The notes under the pieces were generated by a model that ran no database searches, was not told the origin of the DNA, and saw nothing but the letters and a program-made list of their open reading frames with translations. From positions 6,474,001 to 6,538,000 of the forward strand of contig NC_019738.1 in the NCBI RefSeq assembly GCF_000317515.1: DNA of 64,000 nucleotides. Direction: 5' to 3'. The DNA is from Allocoleopsis franciscana PCC 7113. GTDB lineage: Bacteria > Cyanobacteriota > Cyanobacteriia > Cyanobacteriales > Coleofasciculaceae. Made by a program: the position numbers and the translations under genes. Numbering within the stretch: position 1 is the first letter of the stretch; every line of letters begins with the position of its first letter. Below are positions 17,577 through 26,574 of the stretch, one piece after another.

Positions 17577-18899
17577 ATGAGCAAATATATTGCGATCGCT
17601 ACTTTTGGCTCTTTTGGGGATGTATATCCTTACATAGCGATCGCTCTTGAGTTGCACAGAAGGGGACATCATGCCGTCATTGCTGCTAGCGAGATATATC
17701 GCCAGATCATCGAATCAGTTGGAATTGAGTTTCGTGCCATCAGACCGTTAGGCTCAATCAACATGCAAGAAGAGGGGGAGTTTATCGGGTTGCTCTCCTC
17801 CTGTGGGCAGCCTCTGGAGTACGGTATCAGCTATCTGATCGCGCCTCACTTGCGGGCAACCTACAATGACTTGGTGGACGTGGTAGGGGATGCTGATTTA
17901 GTGCTGACGCACCACCTGGCTTTTGCGGCTTGTGTGGCAGCTGAAAAAACTGGGACTCCCAGAGTATCCGGTGTCCTCTCACCTGGGTCGTTTATGTCTG
18001 CGTATGATTCTCCCAGCCTTGCGCCCCTACCGACGGAAGCTAGAAATCGCGCCATGACGCTGGTTGCTAACGATGCTATACATCGAGCTTTCCGGTGGCA
18101 GGCACGCTTTTGGAGCGCCCCAGTGCGACAACTGCGGGCTGAACTTGGTTTACCACCTTCAGGCGATCCTTTTTTTGAAGGTCAGTATTCATCCAAACTG
18201 GTGCTAGGTTTGTTCTCCCAGCTTTTGGCAACTCCTCAACCCGACTGGCCACCCCAAACTCGCATTACTGGGTTTCCTTTATACAACCACCAGGAGCGTC
18301 AAAGTTTGTCTCCTGAACTGGAGACGTTTTTGCAAGCGGGAGCGCCGCCGCTCGTGTTCACTTTAGGCTCTTTAGTGGTGTGGACGCCAGGGAACTTTTA
18401 TTTAGACGGGGCCATTGCCGCCCAGCGCTTAGGCTACAGAGCCGTCTTGCTGATGGGAAAGGCAGCAGATGAGATTGCCCCCCACCAGCTACCAGAAGGA
18501 GCGATCGCAGTTAATTACGCCGCCCACTCAGCCATTTTTCCCCGTGCAGCTGCGATCGTCCATCATGGTGGTATAGGAACAACGGCGCAGGCGTTGCGTT
18601 CCGGTCGCCCCATGCTAGTGGTTCCCTGCGCCTACGATCAGCCAGATAACGCCGCTCGTTTGGTGAGGTTGGGAGTAGCGCGGATGATCGCACGTCAGCA
18701 TTGTACTGCTGACGTGATGAGTGCCGAACTGAAACAGCTGCTGTCTGAGCCTAGTTATGCAGTTAAAGCAGCAGAAGTCGGTCGTTTGGTACAGGCGGAA
18801 AATGGTGCTGCCTCCGCAAGCGATGCGATCGAAGCGTATTTTGAAGTAAGCCACCAGGGGTTAAAACCCGCCGTTTATAGCTCAAGTCCTCTTTCATAA
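17577..18899 (+). CDS. GT1-family glycosyltransferase (MGT/UGT type, sterol or lipid glucosyltransferase-like)
   Basis: Start taken at ATG 17577 (MSKYIAIATFGSFGDVYPYI). The N-terminal GSFGDVYP loop and the C-terminal nucleotide-sugar site, HHGGIGTTAQALRSGRP followed by PCAYDQPDNA, are diagnostic of GT-B, CAZy GT1 enzymes of the YjiC/MGT/sterol glucosyltransferase group. These transfer a sugar from a UDP- or dTDP-sugar to a hydrophobic acceptor. The two Rossmann-like halves are complete (440 aa, normal length). It has no signal peptide and should be cytoplasmic or membrane-peripheral. It stands alone on the plus strand within an island of isoprenoid and lectin genes. An isoprenoid acceptor is a reasonable guess but not shown. 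Confidence 0.92.
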   Translation: MSKYIAIATFGSFGDVYPYIAIALELHRRGHHAVIAASEIYRQIIESVGIEFRAIRPLGSINMQEEGEFIGLLSSCGQPLEYGISYLIAPHLRATYNDLVDVVGDADLVLTHHLAFAACVAAEKTGTPRVSGVLSPGSFMSAYDSPSLAPLPTEARNRAMTLVANDAIHRAFRWQARFWSAPVRQLRAELGLPPSGDPFFEGQYSSKLVLGLFSQLLATPQPDWPPQTRITGFPLYNHQERQSLSPELETFLQAGAPPLVFTLGSLVVWTPGNFYLDGAIAAQRLGYRAVLLMGKAADEIAPHQLPEGAIAVNYAAHSAIFPRAAAIVHHGGIGTTAQALRSGRPMLVVPCAYDQPDNAARLVRLGVARMIARQHCTADVMSAELKQLLSEPSYAVKAAEVGRLVQAENGAASASDAIEAYFEVSHQGLKPAVYSSSPLS

Positions 18900-18913
18900 G
18901 ACTCTTGAACAAA

Positions 18914-18939
18914 TAGAGACGCAAAATATTGCGTCTCTA
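18914..18939. terminator. Perfect 11-bp stem-loop downstream of the glycosyltransferase
   Basis: Arms TAGAGACGCAA (18914-18924) and TTGCGTCTCTA (18929-18939) with loop AATA. It lies 15 bp after the glycosyltransferase stop. No T-run follows, so it may be a dispersed palindromic repeat rather than, or as well as, a terminator. Confidence 0.55.
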
Positions 18940-19100
18940 CCGCAGCGGATATTTAATCCTATTTGGATGTCAGTAGGTAGGCACAAATAAGCGAAGGTAT
19001 GTGAATAAATATTAAGAACTCAAAACCGCTTCCCTTTTGCCTTCTGTCCTCACGCTTAGCTCCGGTCTGCCTTGTCTCAACGACAAATATTAATGCCTAC

Positions 19101-19664
19101 CTACTTAGCAGGGTAGTTATTAACTAAGTTAGCCAAGCCCCAAATCGTAACTGAAAAAAGTACAACTATCACAAGAATAAGAAATGATACTCCTGGTGAC
19201 AATGGTGCATCATCTGTGGCTTGACCCTTCTTTTTAACCGCTAGTGACAGACCATCCCGATTGTCCTTATACTTACCCTTTTCATCCTTCAGGTAAAATT
19301 TCACTTCCCCATCTGAGTTCAGGGTAAAAGTAGAAGAGCCTCTAGTTTTAGCCGCTGCAAGCGCCGCTTCTTTTGTTTCATATGTTTGATTAATATCGCC
19401 AATATCAATTTCCTTAAATTCCGGTGAGTATATGGTATATGCGTTTAACCATCCTGTGATGAATGTTCCATAGGTGTCATTATTTTCCCAACGACTCCAA
19501 GCCTCGTAGCGTCCCCCTTGTGATTTTCCTATTACCCTTACTTCATAAGTTCCTGCTTTGAAAAACTTAACAACTGGCTCTTCGTTTGTGGCATCTAGGT
19601 TAATAATAGTTACAGAATCAGATGCAACGGATGAACCTTGAGAGGCTGTTTCCTGCTTTGTCAT
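19101..19664 (-). CDS. Tail-anchored protein with a possible LecA (PA-IL)-like domain (187 aa)
   Basis: The N-terminal domain (about 15-148) is beta-rich, with AGTYEVRVIGKSQGGRY and AWSRWEN near the start. It closes with FYLKDEKGKYKDN, then DGLSLAV. This end pattern (aromatic strand, Asp-Asn turn, then xLSLxV) resembles the calcium and galactose binding end of PA-IL-type lectins. I recognise only a resemblance. The last 35 residues hold one membrane segment (VSFLILVIVVLFSVTIWGLA) and a short tail, so the protein is probably C-terminally anchored. A Pro-rich linker precedes the anchor. No signal peptide. Monocistronic by spacing. Confidence 0.7.
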   Translation of the reverse strand: MTKQETASQGSSVASDSVTIINLDATNEEPVVKFFKAGTYEVRVIGKSQGGRYEAWSRWENNDTYGTFITGWLNAYTIYSPEFKEIDIGDINQTYETKEAALAAAKTRGSSTFTLNSDGEVKFYLKDEKGKYKDNRDGLSLAVKKKGQATDDAPLSPGVSFLILVIVVLFSVTIWGLANLVNNYPAK

Positions 19665-20133
19665 ATTTTTTCTGTTTGTTTTGTGTTATCGTTTTCATGC
19701 TAAGCTTAACTGAAGTTTTGTACCTGTCCCCTCAGCTAAGACAAGTCAATTTTTGCTTTGGGTGATTAAACTTCTTTAGAATGCTTCAATTTTGCATATT
19801 TAATAAAATCTTGTCAATAGATAAAAGCAATAAAAACAATAAAAATAAATCATATATAAGCCTTATTAATTAAGACTTATTTAAATCAATGGTAGACCTT
19901 TTGTACACAGTCAGAAATCTCCTAGCGATAGGAGGAAGGATGAAGGGGAAAAGAGAAAAGTATCGTTTCCCTTTCCCTACTTCTGCAAGCGGTTTAGTGT
20001 CTAGTGACATAGGATAAAGCACAGATTCATCCCTCAAACTTAGACTGACCAAAGAAATGGGATACAAGCCTTTCCCCCCAAACTTGGGGGCTAGGATTGC
20101 GTCAGTCATGTTTAAGATGGAAAAGCGATCACC

Positions 20134-20763
20134 CTACTCTGTGGCGTCTATTTCGGGTGAGTAAACATCAATGGCAAGCACATCTTCCGGCACCTGGCGG
20201 ATCAACTCGCCGTAGGAAGGTTTTTGATGTTCCAAAGAAAGGTACGGTGGTGAAGAAGAACGACGCAACCACAATTGGTCGAATTCTGTCCACAAATGTC
20301 GCAACTGCGGGTTAATGGCACTGTCGGCTAAGATTTCCATTACTACTTGGTGTATGGCCAGCAAGTCTTCTAAAGTTCCGCTTAGGTAAATGTTGTCAGC
20401 CACCACGGCTGCATCTAAAGTCAACCTGCCAGCAATCACGTCTCGGAGAGTTTCGGCTTTGCTGCGAAAATTTACTGACTCCAGCGCCACCGGATATTCG
20501 CTCTCGATTTGCAGTTGTTCTCCTCCCGACGCCCGCAGTCGCAACCTAATTCCATCAAGGTCGATCGCAGCCGTTTTTCCCGAAACCGCTTGCACCAAGA
20601 CTTTCCAGGTGGAACCTCCTTGGCTTCGTAGGATTTCCACCAGGCGGTGCAGCCATTGATCTAGCTGGGCTTGGCGTTCAAAAAATTGATTTTCCATCAA
20701 CAAAGCCCTAGCAAAACTTTCAAACTGTGCAAGATTTGAGCCTCCAAGGGACGCTTCGCGCAT
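20134..20763 (-). CDS. SCP2-like sterol/lipid-binding domain protein
   Basis: The core (about 55-150) has the pattern of SCP2 lipid-carrier domains: a beta-sheet section (IDLDGIRLRLRAS, QLQIESEYPVAL) followed by helices ending GRLTLDAAVVADNIYLSG and DLLAIHQVVMEILADS. The segment INPQLRHLWTEFDQLW after it is also seen in bacterial proteins annotated this way. The start is uncertain: TTG 20787, ATG 20763 and ATG 20697 (MENQFFERQ) are all in frame. The sequence just after 20763 contains a GCGCGAAGCGTCCC-type dispersed repeat, so 20697 may be the ancestral start. SCP2 domains bind hydrophobic molecules, which fits the neighbouring isoprenoid genes. Family call is moderately sure. Confidence 0.7.
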   Translation of the reverse strand: MREASLGGSNLAQFESFARALLMENQFFERQAQLDQWLHRLVEILRSQGGSTWKVLVQAVSGKTAAIDLDGIRLRLRASGGEQLQIESEYPVALESVNFRSKAETLRDVIAGRLTLDAAVVADNIYLSGTLEDLLAIHQVVMEILADSAINPQLRHLWTEFDQLWLRRSSSPPYLSLEHQKPSYGELIRQVPEDVLAIDVYSPEIDATE

Positions 20764-20951
20764 CCCCAACAGATGGAAGAAACACAATTAGCTGAAATCA
20801 TTCAACTATAAGGGTTTGAGAATGTGTTTCTTAAGAGAATAGTGCAGCACCGCTGGCAAATGCAAGACTACGTAAAAACCAACCAGTGACTTACCACCGA
20901 TTACATCATTTTTTAAATACTCACCTATTTATCAGTTGAATAAACAACAGA

Positions 20952-20977
20952 TAGGGGCACGACATGTCGTGCCCCTA
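20952..20977. repeat. Perfect 26-bp palindrome (dispersed cyanobacterial repeat)
   Basis: TAGGGGCACGACA (20952-20964) is followed directly by its exact reverse complement (20965-20977). It lies about 45 bp downstream of the histidine phosphatase gene, where it could also form a terminator hairpin. Palindromes of this TAGGGGCACG type are scattered through many filamentous cyanobacterial genomes. Confidence 0.85.
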
Positions 20978-21020
20978 CATCGGTACTGCAAGAATACCCA
21001 TCTGCAATCTTCGATATTCT

Positions 21021-22370
21021 CTACAACGCACCCGCCGCCGTCTGATCCAGCACACCCCCCGATAGGTGGGTGGTAATGTTCATCGCTTGCAATATCGGCG
21101 GTTTTTCTAAACCATGAGGATAGTCAATCACAGTAACAGCACCATTGCCCTGTTTAATACTCCAGATTGAGGCTGGACTTAAACCCAATACATGACAGAG
21201 AATCACTTTATTGATGGCATCATGAGCCACAATTAGACCGGTTTTCAGTTCCGTGTTAGATACTCCAGCCGCTTCAATAATCCCATTCCAACAAGCAATC
21301 GCCCTATCCCATACCTGCTGTAAATTTTCCCCTTCTGGCATCTGTACCGTTTCCGGGGCAGTTTGCCATTGATGCAGCAAATCGGCGTACTCCTGCTTAA
21401 TTTCGGACTCTAACTTTCCTTCCCAAAGTCCGTGATTAATTTCCTTGAGTTTCTCTTGCAGCTCCAGGTTAATATTGGGATGATTTTTTAAGATTAATTC
21501 AGCCGTTTCTTTGGGACGAAGCATAGGGCTACTGACGGCAAAATCAATCGGCACATCCTTGAGAAACTCAGCCGCTTGTTGTGCTTGTTTGCGCCCATTG
21601 TCATTCAGCGGCACATCAATTCCGCCCTGAAAGCGTGCAACTCGATTCCACTCGGTTTCACCATGACGCACCAGCAACAACCGCAACCCTCGATTCCCTT
21701 CTCGTGGTGTAGGTAAGGCGTCTCCCATGTGGGAGGTTTGATTGAGCGACTCTAATTGTACGAGTTCACCCCAACCCCCTACAAAATTCAAAACATTGAT
21801 GCCACAGTTGGATTGCTGGATGGAATGATAAAGCGCCGGAGAAATACCAAGAGCACTCGCGAGCAAACACCGATTAATCCCGTTATGCGCCACGATTAAA
21901 ATGGTTCCTCCTGGGTGGCGGGGGAGAATCTCTTGCCAAAACTGCTTGGCTTGTTCGTAAAGCGCTAGCACGGGAAAATGTTCCTTCGTCCCCTCTGAGT
22001 TGGGAAGAGTCATGCAAAACTCGTGAGGGCGTTCTTTCCAGCAGCGATACTCCTCTGAGAACTTGTCCTTCACCGCCTCCTTCTGCAACTTCTCCCACAA
22101 CGGCAAATCAATCTCTAGTAGGCCGGTCGGGGTCAATAACTCCGGAGAACCGGGCAAATAAGGTAGGATAACCTCGGCGGTTTTCTTTGCCCGTTGTAGG
22201 GGAGAGCTATACACAGCATCAAATCTGAGGCTACTGAGGGCAGCGCCGACTTGGTGGGCATCGGCAGTTCCTTTTTCGGTCAAGACTGACTCATCACAGC
22301 GCCCTTGAATCATCTTAAGGGCGTTATAACTGCTTTGACCGTGACGCACGATAATGACGCGAGTAGCCAA
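21021..22370 (-). CDS. Tandem two-domain histidine phosphatase (phosphoglycerate mutase-like)
   Basis: Two complete histidine phosphatase domains are fused. Domain 1 has VRHGQSSYN (phospho-acceptor H10) and VAHNGINR (H162). Domain 2 has VRHGETEWN (H236) and VAHDAINK. Between them is a short linker (about 205-228). Each domain also has the SSPLQRAKKTAE / SSPMLRPKETAE arginine motif. The superfamily includes cofactor-dependent mutases and many phosphatases, among them cyanobacterial phosphoserine phosphatases; the substrate here cannot be told from sequence. The 449-aa two-domain form is recurrent in cyanobacteria. Cytoplasmic, no signal. The ATG at 22370 starts directly before the first strand (MATRVIIVRHG), which supports it. 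Confidence 0.92.
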   Translation of the reverse strand: MATRVIIVRHGQSSYNALKMIQGRCDESVLTEKGTADAHQVGAALSSLRFDAVYSSPLQRAKKTAEVILPYLPGSPELLTPTGLLEIDLPLWEKLQKEAVKDKFSEEYRCWKERPHEFCMTLPNSEGTKEHFPVLALYEQAKQFWQEILPRHPGGTILIVAHNGINRCLLASALGISPALYHSIQQSNCGINVLNFVGGWGELVQLESLNQTSHMGDALPTPREGNRGLRLLLVRHGETEWNRVARFQGGIDVPLNDNGRKQAQQAAEFLKDVPIDFAVSSPMLRPKETAELILKNHPNINLELQEKLKEINHGLWEGKLESEIKQEYADLLHQWQTAPETVQMPEGENLQQVWDRAIACWNGIIEAAGVSNTELKTGLIVAHDAINKVILCHVLGLSPASIWSIKQGNGAVTVIDYPHGLEKPPILQAMNITTHLSGGVLDQTAAGAL

Positions 22371-22596
22371 TCTGGGAATCCTCCATTAGCAAGTAGGTGA
22401 ACAGTGCCCTGTTTGACGTAAAGGCTGCTAATTTAAGCATCTCCCAATTTCAGGGTAACTTGCAACCGAATATGACCCTCAAACTGAACCCTTGGTTTGA
22501 GGAAGCGTAAGATAATTTCAGATAACTTGAAAAAGCTAGCCTGTAACGGGCAAAAATTCTTAGCCTTGGACTTTATTACTGGCATTTGGGGGGTTC

Positions 22597-24252
22597 ATGA
22601 CCACTGAGCGGTGGATTTTGATGATTAAACGGTTGATTTTGGGGATACTGACGATTTTTGCCTTCGCCAGTGTTACCCTTTCCTTATTGCAAAGCTTGAG
22701 TCAGCCTCAGATTCAAAGCCGCCTGGAACTTTACCAAACGAATTTACTCCTCCATGCCAGCGAGTGGCAGGGTAATAGCAGCGAGACGGGAACCCCGCAA
22801 GAGTCCGTACCTGATTTGAAAGCGGCTCGAAATGCTTTACTGGGCGAAAAGCCTTTAAAAACGGCTCAAGAACAGTATCAAGAAACACGTAAATCCGCTC
22901 AGAAAACTCAGTCGAACCTTGCGGCACAACTGAAAGACGTTTCTGACAAAATCTCCCAAGTTCAGGGAATTGAGGATGAAGATGCCCCCACCCCTGAGGA
23001 AGTCAAAATACAATTGCAACGCTCTATGCAGCAGCAACAGCAATTGCAAGGGCTACTTTCTCAAGTCCAACAACTAATTGATGAGCTAGATTTGCGAATC
23101 GGCGTTCTCCAAGCTCACCAGGGCGATCAGAAAGCGGCACTCAATACCTGGAGTCAGTTTACCAAACCCTCTGCTGAGGCCGTCGCTTCCGTGTCCGCCT
23201 CGAAGGATTCCATGGTACAGACAGCGCAGGTGTTAATCGGTTTATGGAGTGAGCAACCTCGCTTGCTGCCTGATGCTGAGTCACAAATTCAAAAAGATTT
23301 AGAGGGTTGGTTCCGCTATCGGGCATTAACCAAGTTGTATCAATTGCAACAGCGTCAGGATGCTCAGTTGTCCCTCCAAGCGAAAGAACAAGAGCTGGCG
23401 GAGCAAGCTATTTTCAAATTAGCGCTGATTGGGGGAATACCCGGATTCGGTGGACTATTAGGTGTAGGACTTTTCGTCTTTTTAATCGTACAGCGACTCC
23501 TAAAAGGCAAAGAATCACTCCTCGCTACCAACAGTAATGTCCCTTGGGAAACGCCGTGGAATTGGGAAATTATATGGCAGGTGTTTATCCTGGGCTTTTT
23601 CTTCATCGGTCAATTACTATTGCCTACATTGTTTCATTGGTTGGGCGTTAATCCCAGCAATTATGATGTGCGGATGAAGGCGTTCTATGTTCTGGCAAGC
23701 TACCTGCTGATGGCGTCTGGAGGTTTGTTGGTACTGTACTTTTCCCTTAAACCTTTCTTCCCCTTGCCACAAGATTGGTTTTCTTTTAAGTGGCGACTAA
23801 GCTGGATTGCCTGGGGGTTGGGAGGTTATTTCGTGGCACTTCCTTTAGTGATTTTGGTATCGTTTCTTAACCAGAAGCTGTGGCAAGGACAGGGTGGTAG
23901 TAATCCCATTTTGTCCCTAGCGTTGGAGGGACAAGATAATGTTGCTCTATTCCTATTTTGTGTTACGGCTTGTGTGGCAGCCCCCATGTTTGAGGAAATA
24001 TTCTTTCGAGGGTTTTTATTGCCGTCTTTAACTCGTTATCTGCCGGTTTGGGGGGCAATTGTTGCCAGTGGTTTCCTGTTTGCTTTGGCTCACCTCAGTT
24101 TCTCTGAGGTGCTACCACTAGCCACGCTGGGAATAGTGTTGGGAATCGTGTATACGCGATCGCGCAATCTCCTGGCTTCTATGCTGCTTCATGGATTGTG
24201 GAATGCTGGGACACTCCTCAGTCTTTTCGTTCTCGGCAGTGGGGCGAGTTGA
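22597..24252 (+). CDS. CPBP-family intramembrane metalloprotease (CAAX protease and bacteriocin-processing type)
   Basis: The C-terminal part carries the CPBP motifs: EEIFFRG (EExxxR), FALAHLS (FxxxH) and HGLWNA (HxxxN-like), inside roughly eight membrane segments from about residue 272 on. The N-terminal 260 residues form an exported or cytoplasmic domain after one membrane segment (about 10-28), with a Gln-rich coiled coil (about 90-160). Long cyanobacterial CPBP proteins of this layout are known, but their substrates are not. Proteolysis within the membrane is inferred from the retained Glu/His residues. Start: ATG 22597 has a G-rich stretch (TTGGGGGG) upstream; ATG 22621 (MIKRLILGI) is an alternative that begins at the first membrane segment. 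Confidence 0.9.
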   Translation: MTTERWILMIKRLILGILTIFAFASVTLSLLQSLSQPQIQSRLELYQTNLLLHASEWQGNSSETGTPQESVPDLKAARNALLGEKPLKTAQEQYQETRKSAQKTQSNLAAQLKDVSDKISQVQGIEDEDAPTPEEVKIQLQRSMQQQQQLQGLLSQVQQLIDELDLRIGVLQAHQGDQKAALNTWSQFTKPSAEAVASVSASKDSMVQTAQVLIGLWSEQPRLLPDAESQIQKDLEGWFRYRALTKLYQLQQRQDAQLSLQAKEQELAEQAIFKLALIGGIPGFGGLLGVGLFVFLIVQRLLKGKESLLATNSNVPWETPWNWEIIWQVFILGFFFIGQLLLPTLFHWLGVNPSNYDVRMKAFYVLASYLLMASGGLLVLYFSLKPFFPLPQDWFSFKWRLSWIAWGLGGYFVALPLVILVSFLNQKLWQGQGGSNPILSLALEGQDNVALFLFCVTACVAAPMFEEIFFRGFLLPSLTRYLPVWGAIVASGFLFALAHLSFSEVLPLATLGIVLGIVYTRSRNLLASMLLHGLWNAGTLLSLFVLGSGAS

Positions 24253-24278
24253 TGTTCAAGTAAGGTTTTAATTGGAGT

Positions 24279-24308
24279 GCGATCGCTCGTTATTTTGTGA
24301 GCGATCGC
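24279..24308. terminator. HIP1-containing hairpin between convergent genes
   Basis: GCGATCGCTC (24279-24288) and GAGCGATCGC (24299-24308) form a perfect 10-bp stem, each arm holding a HIP1 octamer. It lies between the CPBP protease and the convergent metal sensor, a good place for a bidirectional terminator, though no T-run follows. Confidence 0.55.
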
Positions 24309-24376
24309 CCTGTTGATAGAATATTAATCTGGCAAGTTACAACAAGGTCTAAGTCGTGCTAATTAAACCTCTGAGG

Positions 24377-24760
24377 CTACGGCAAAAACCGATCTAAAGC
24401 GGCTTTTAGTTCCTCAATTTCTGCCTCAATATTGCCCTCTTCAGCGGCACGAGCAATACACTCGGTTAAATGCTCATCCAGAATAATCCGCGCCACTCGA
24501 TCTAGTGCTCCCCGAACCGCTGCAATTTGCACCAACACGTCTGGACAAGGGCGACTTTCCTGTACCATCGTCTTAACTCCTCGGATGTGCCCCTCAATTC
24601 GAGATAGCCGATTGACGATGCGCCGCAGAGAGTCTTCATCATGAACATGATGATGAGTTGATTGTCCCTCGCCATGACTATGCGCGATGTGAGTGTAATT
24701 CACATCCTGACTTAGGGAAGCTTCGTCTTTCCCAGACACGGAAAAGGTTTCGTTAATCAA
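24377..24760 (-). CDS. CsoR/RcnR-family metal-responsive repressor, InrS-like
   Basis: This is an all-helical DUF156 repressor (127 aa). The metal site reads C72-x24-H97-x3-C101 (RPCPDV; DEHLTEC), the Cys-His-Cys set seen in CsoR and in the cyanobacterial nickel sensor InrS. An N-terminal extension rich in His (HIAHSHG, THHHVHD) is also InrS-like and could add to nickel or cobalt binding. The N-terminal helix LRRIVNRLSRIEGHIRGV is the conserved DNA-contact and tetramer region. Such repressors leave DNA on metal binding and derepress an exporter gene, but no exporter is adjacent. It is divergent from the HhoA-type protease across 388 bp. Family very sure; metal specificity inferred. Confidence 0.93.
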   Translation of the reverse strand: MINETFSVSGKDEASLSQDVNYTHIAHSHGEGQSTHHHVHDEDSLRRIVNRLSRIEGHIRGVKTMVQESRPCPDVLVQIAAVRGALDRVARIILDEHLTECIARAAEEGNIEAEIEELKAALDRFLP

Positions 24761-25148
24761 TGGCTCAGCTCCAAATTATGGCGTGGGAACATTCTTGAGT
24801 TTCTTGTTATCCCGATCCTAGTGTAGAGCAGAGAATCTCAGATGCTTCTTTTGATCGCACTGATCAAGAACTATGGTGCGCTAGAAACGGAGGGAGAGAG
24901 ATTTCCGTCCTGGGGGGCAGCGACTGGGCGATGACGCTTGCTTTGAATCCAGAAAAAATGAAGCTGCTTATACTAATCCGTTTTATCCATTTCACATTTT
25001 TGCCTTTTTGTCAAGGTGCAACTTCTACACCCATGGCATCCCAGTGAACGTAACTGAACTGTCAAAATATCTGTAAAGCTGCGGATAGCAACGAATAGAC
25101 CATTACCAATACTTTCATGAAACAATCATCGAATCCACAATAGAGGCT
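24761..25148. other. Divergent intergenic region (metal sensor / Deg protease)
   Basis: No gene seen. It must carry two divergent promoters, but no clear -35/-10 pair or symmetrical CsoR-type operator could be picked out by eye. Confidence 0.4.
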
Positions 25149-26354
25149 ATGCGACCGAACAAATTTTCTCTGCTATTAGGCAAAATTCGTACTTATTTAC
25201 TCGCGCTCATTATAGGAGTTCTGCTGACGGTTGGTGTTTATCAGGTGTCGCCTTCGCAAGCAGAACCAGCACCGATCGCCGAGTCACAAACACCAACACT
25301 ACTTGCACAACGACAACCGATAGCCGCCGCTCCTAGCAATTTTGTAACGGCAGCAGTGGATCGGGTCGGATCTGCGGTAGTGCGAATTGACACCGAGCGC
25401 ACCATTACACGTCGCGTCGATCCGTTTTTTGATGACCCCGCCTTTCGGCGCTTTTTCGGCGAGGATGCCTTCCCTCAGATGCCGATGGAAAGACGCCTGC
25501 GGGGTCAAGGTTCAGGATTTATTATTGATGGCAATGGGGTGATTCTCACCAATGCCCATGTTGTCGATCGCGCGGACAAGGTAACTGTCATCCTCAAAGA
25601 TGGACGCACCTTTCAGGGAAAGGTACAAGGTGCAGATGAGGTAACGGACTTAGCGGTCGTTAAGATTGAAGGTAGGGACTTACCGGTTGCCACCTTAGGA
25701 AATTCTGATGGGGTTAAAGTGGGTGACTGGGCGATCGCCGTCGGTAACCCCTTGGGACTCGATAATACTGTCACCCTAGGAATTGTCAGCACTCTCCAAC
25801 GATCTAGTGCTCAAGTGGGTATTCCCGACAAGCGACTAGACTTTATTCAAACCGATGCAGCGATTAATCCCGGGAACTCAGGCGGGCCGTTGTTGAACGA
25901 TGCGGGAGAAGTGATTGGCATCAATACTGCCATTCGCCCCGATGCCATGGGAATTGGTTTTGCGATTCCTGTGAATACCGCCAAAGCGATATCAGCCAAG
26001 CTGGCACAGGGAGAAACCATTCAGCATCCCTATCTCGGCATTCGCATGGCAACATTGACACCTCAGCTAGCGGCGGAGAACAATCGCGACCCCAACTCAG
26101 CTTTCACGATACCAGAAGTCAACGGAGTCTTAGTGGTGCAAGTGTTACCCAACACACCTGCTGCTACTTCGGGACTACGTCGGGGAGATGTCGTTATCGC
26201 CATCAATGGACAATCTGTAAGCAGTGCGGATCAGTTGCAACGGATGGTTGAGAATAGCAATGTCGGTCAGACGCTACAACTGAAGATACGGCGCGGTAGT
26301 CAAAGTGATACGATAGCCGTTCGCACAGGGGAGTTGCCAACAGCGGCTAGATAG
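25149..26354 (+). CDS. Deg/HtrA-type serine protease (HhoA/HhoB/HtrA family)
   Basis: A signal or anchor segment (about 12-31, [17 protein letters not shown]) puts the enzyme in the periplasm or on the membrane. The trypsin-like domain has the full triad: H137 in TNAHVVD, D167 in VTDLAVV, S244 in GNSGGPL. A single PDZ domain follows (about 290-390; [29 protein letters not shown]). Length (401 aa) and the acidic/aromatic stretch [14 protein letters not shown] before the domain match the three cyanobacterial Deg proteases; I cannot decide which of the three. They degrade misfolded envelope proteins and act in light and heat stress. It ends in a strong convergent terminator shared with rpoC2. 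Confidence 0.95.
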   Translation: MRPNKFSLLLGKIRTYLLALIIGVLLTVGVYQVSPSQAEPAPIAESQTPTLLAQRQPIAAAPSNFVTAAVDRVGSAVVRIDTERTITRRVDPFFDDPAFRRFFGEDAFPQMPMERRLRGQGSGFIIDGNGVILTNAHVVDRADKVTVILKDGRTFQGKVQGADEVTDLAVVKIEGRDLPVATLGNSDGVKVGDWAIAVGNPLGLDNTVTLGIVSTLQRSSAQVGIPDKRLDFIQTDAAINPGNSGGPLLNDAGEVIGINTAIRPDAMGIGFAIPVNTAKAISAKLAQGETIQHPYLGIRMATLTPQLAAENNRDPNSAFTIPEVNGVLVVQVLPNTPAATSGLRRGDVVIAINGQSVSSADQLQRMVENSNVGQTLQLKIRRGSQSDTIAVRTGELPTAAR

Positions 26355-26366
26355 CGAAGAAGCTTT

Positions 26367-26469
26367 ATACCAATTCACTCAATGCTTGCTACAGATAGTT
26401 TTCTTGTTCCCCCCTTAGTAAGGGGGGCTAGGGGGGTCGATGTGTAACGGATTAAAAGTGAAATGGTAT
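26367..26469. repeat. MITE-like 103-bp palindromic repeat
   Basis: Ends are ATACCAATTCACT (26367-26379) and AGTGAAATGGTAT (26457-26469), a 13-bp terminal inverted repeat with one mismatch. The centre is a C6/G6 hairpin (CCCCCCTTA 26409-26417 with TAAGGGGGG 26419-26427). A partial copy in the opposite orientation is at 62848-62913, and the core resembles the insert in the CHAT gene. Confidence 0.8.
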
Positions 26470-26504
26470 TAGTAGGCTGGAGTTTGAGGTAAGTTGAATC
26501 AAAG

Positions 26505-26529
26505 AAGGGCGACCCACTGGGTCGCCCTT
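26505..26529. terminator. Bidirectional terminator between hhoA-like gene and rpoC2
   Basis: Perfect 11-bp stem AAGGGCGACCC (26505-26515) and GGGTCGCCCTT (26519-26529), loop ACT. It lies between the convergent protease gene and the end of the rpo operon. Confidence 0.85.
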
Positions 26530-26574
26530 GCTTATACTCCTTGAGATGCGAGCTTAGAAATAGCCCTGATTAGA

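Noticed and set aside
19870-20109. 79-codon ORF on the minus strand
   Set aside because: Lies in a low-conservation spacer, has no family features and contains repeat-like sequence; probably non-coding.
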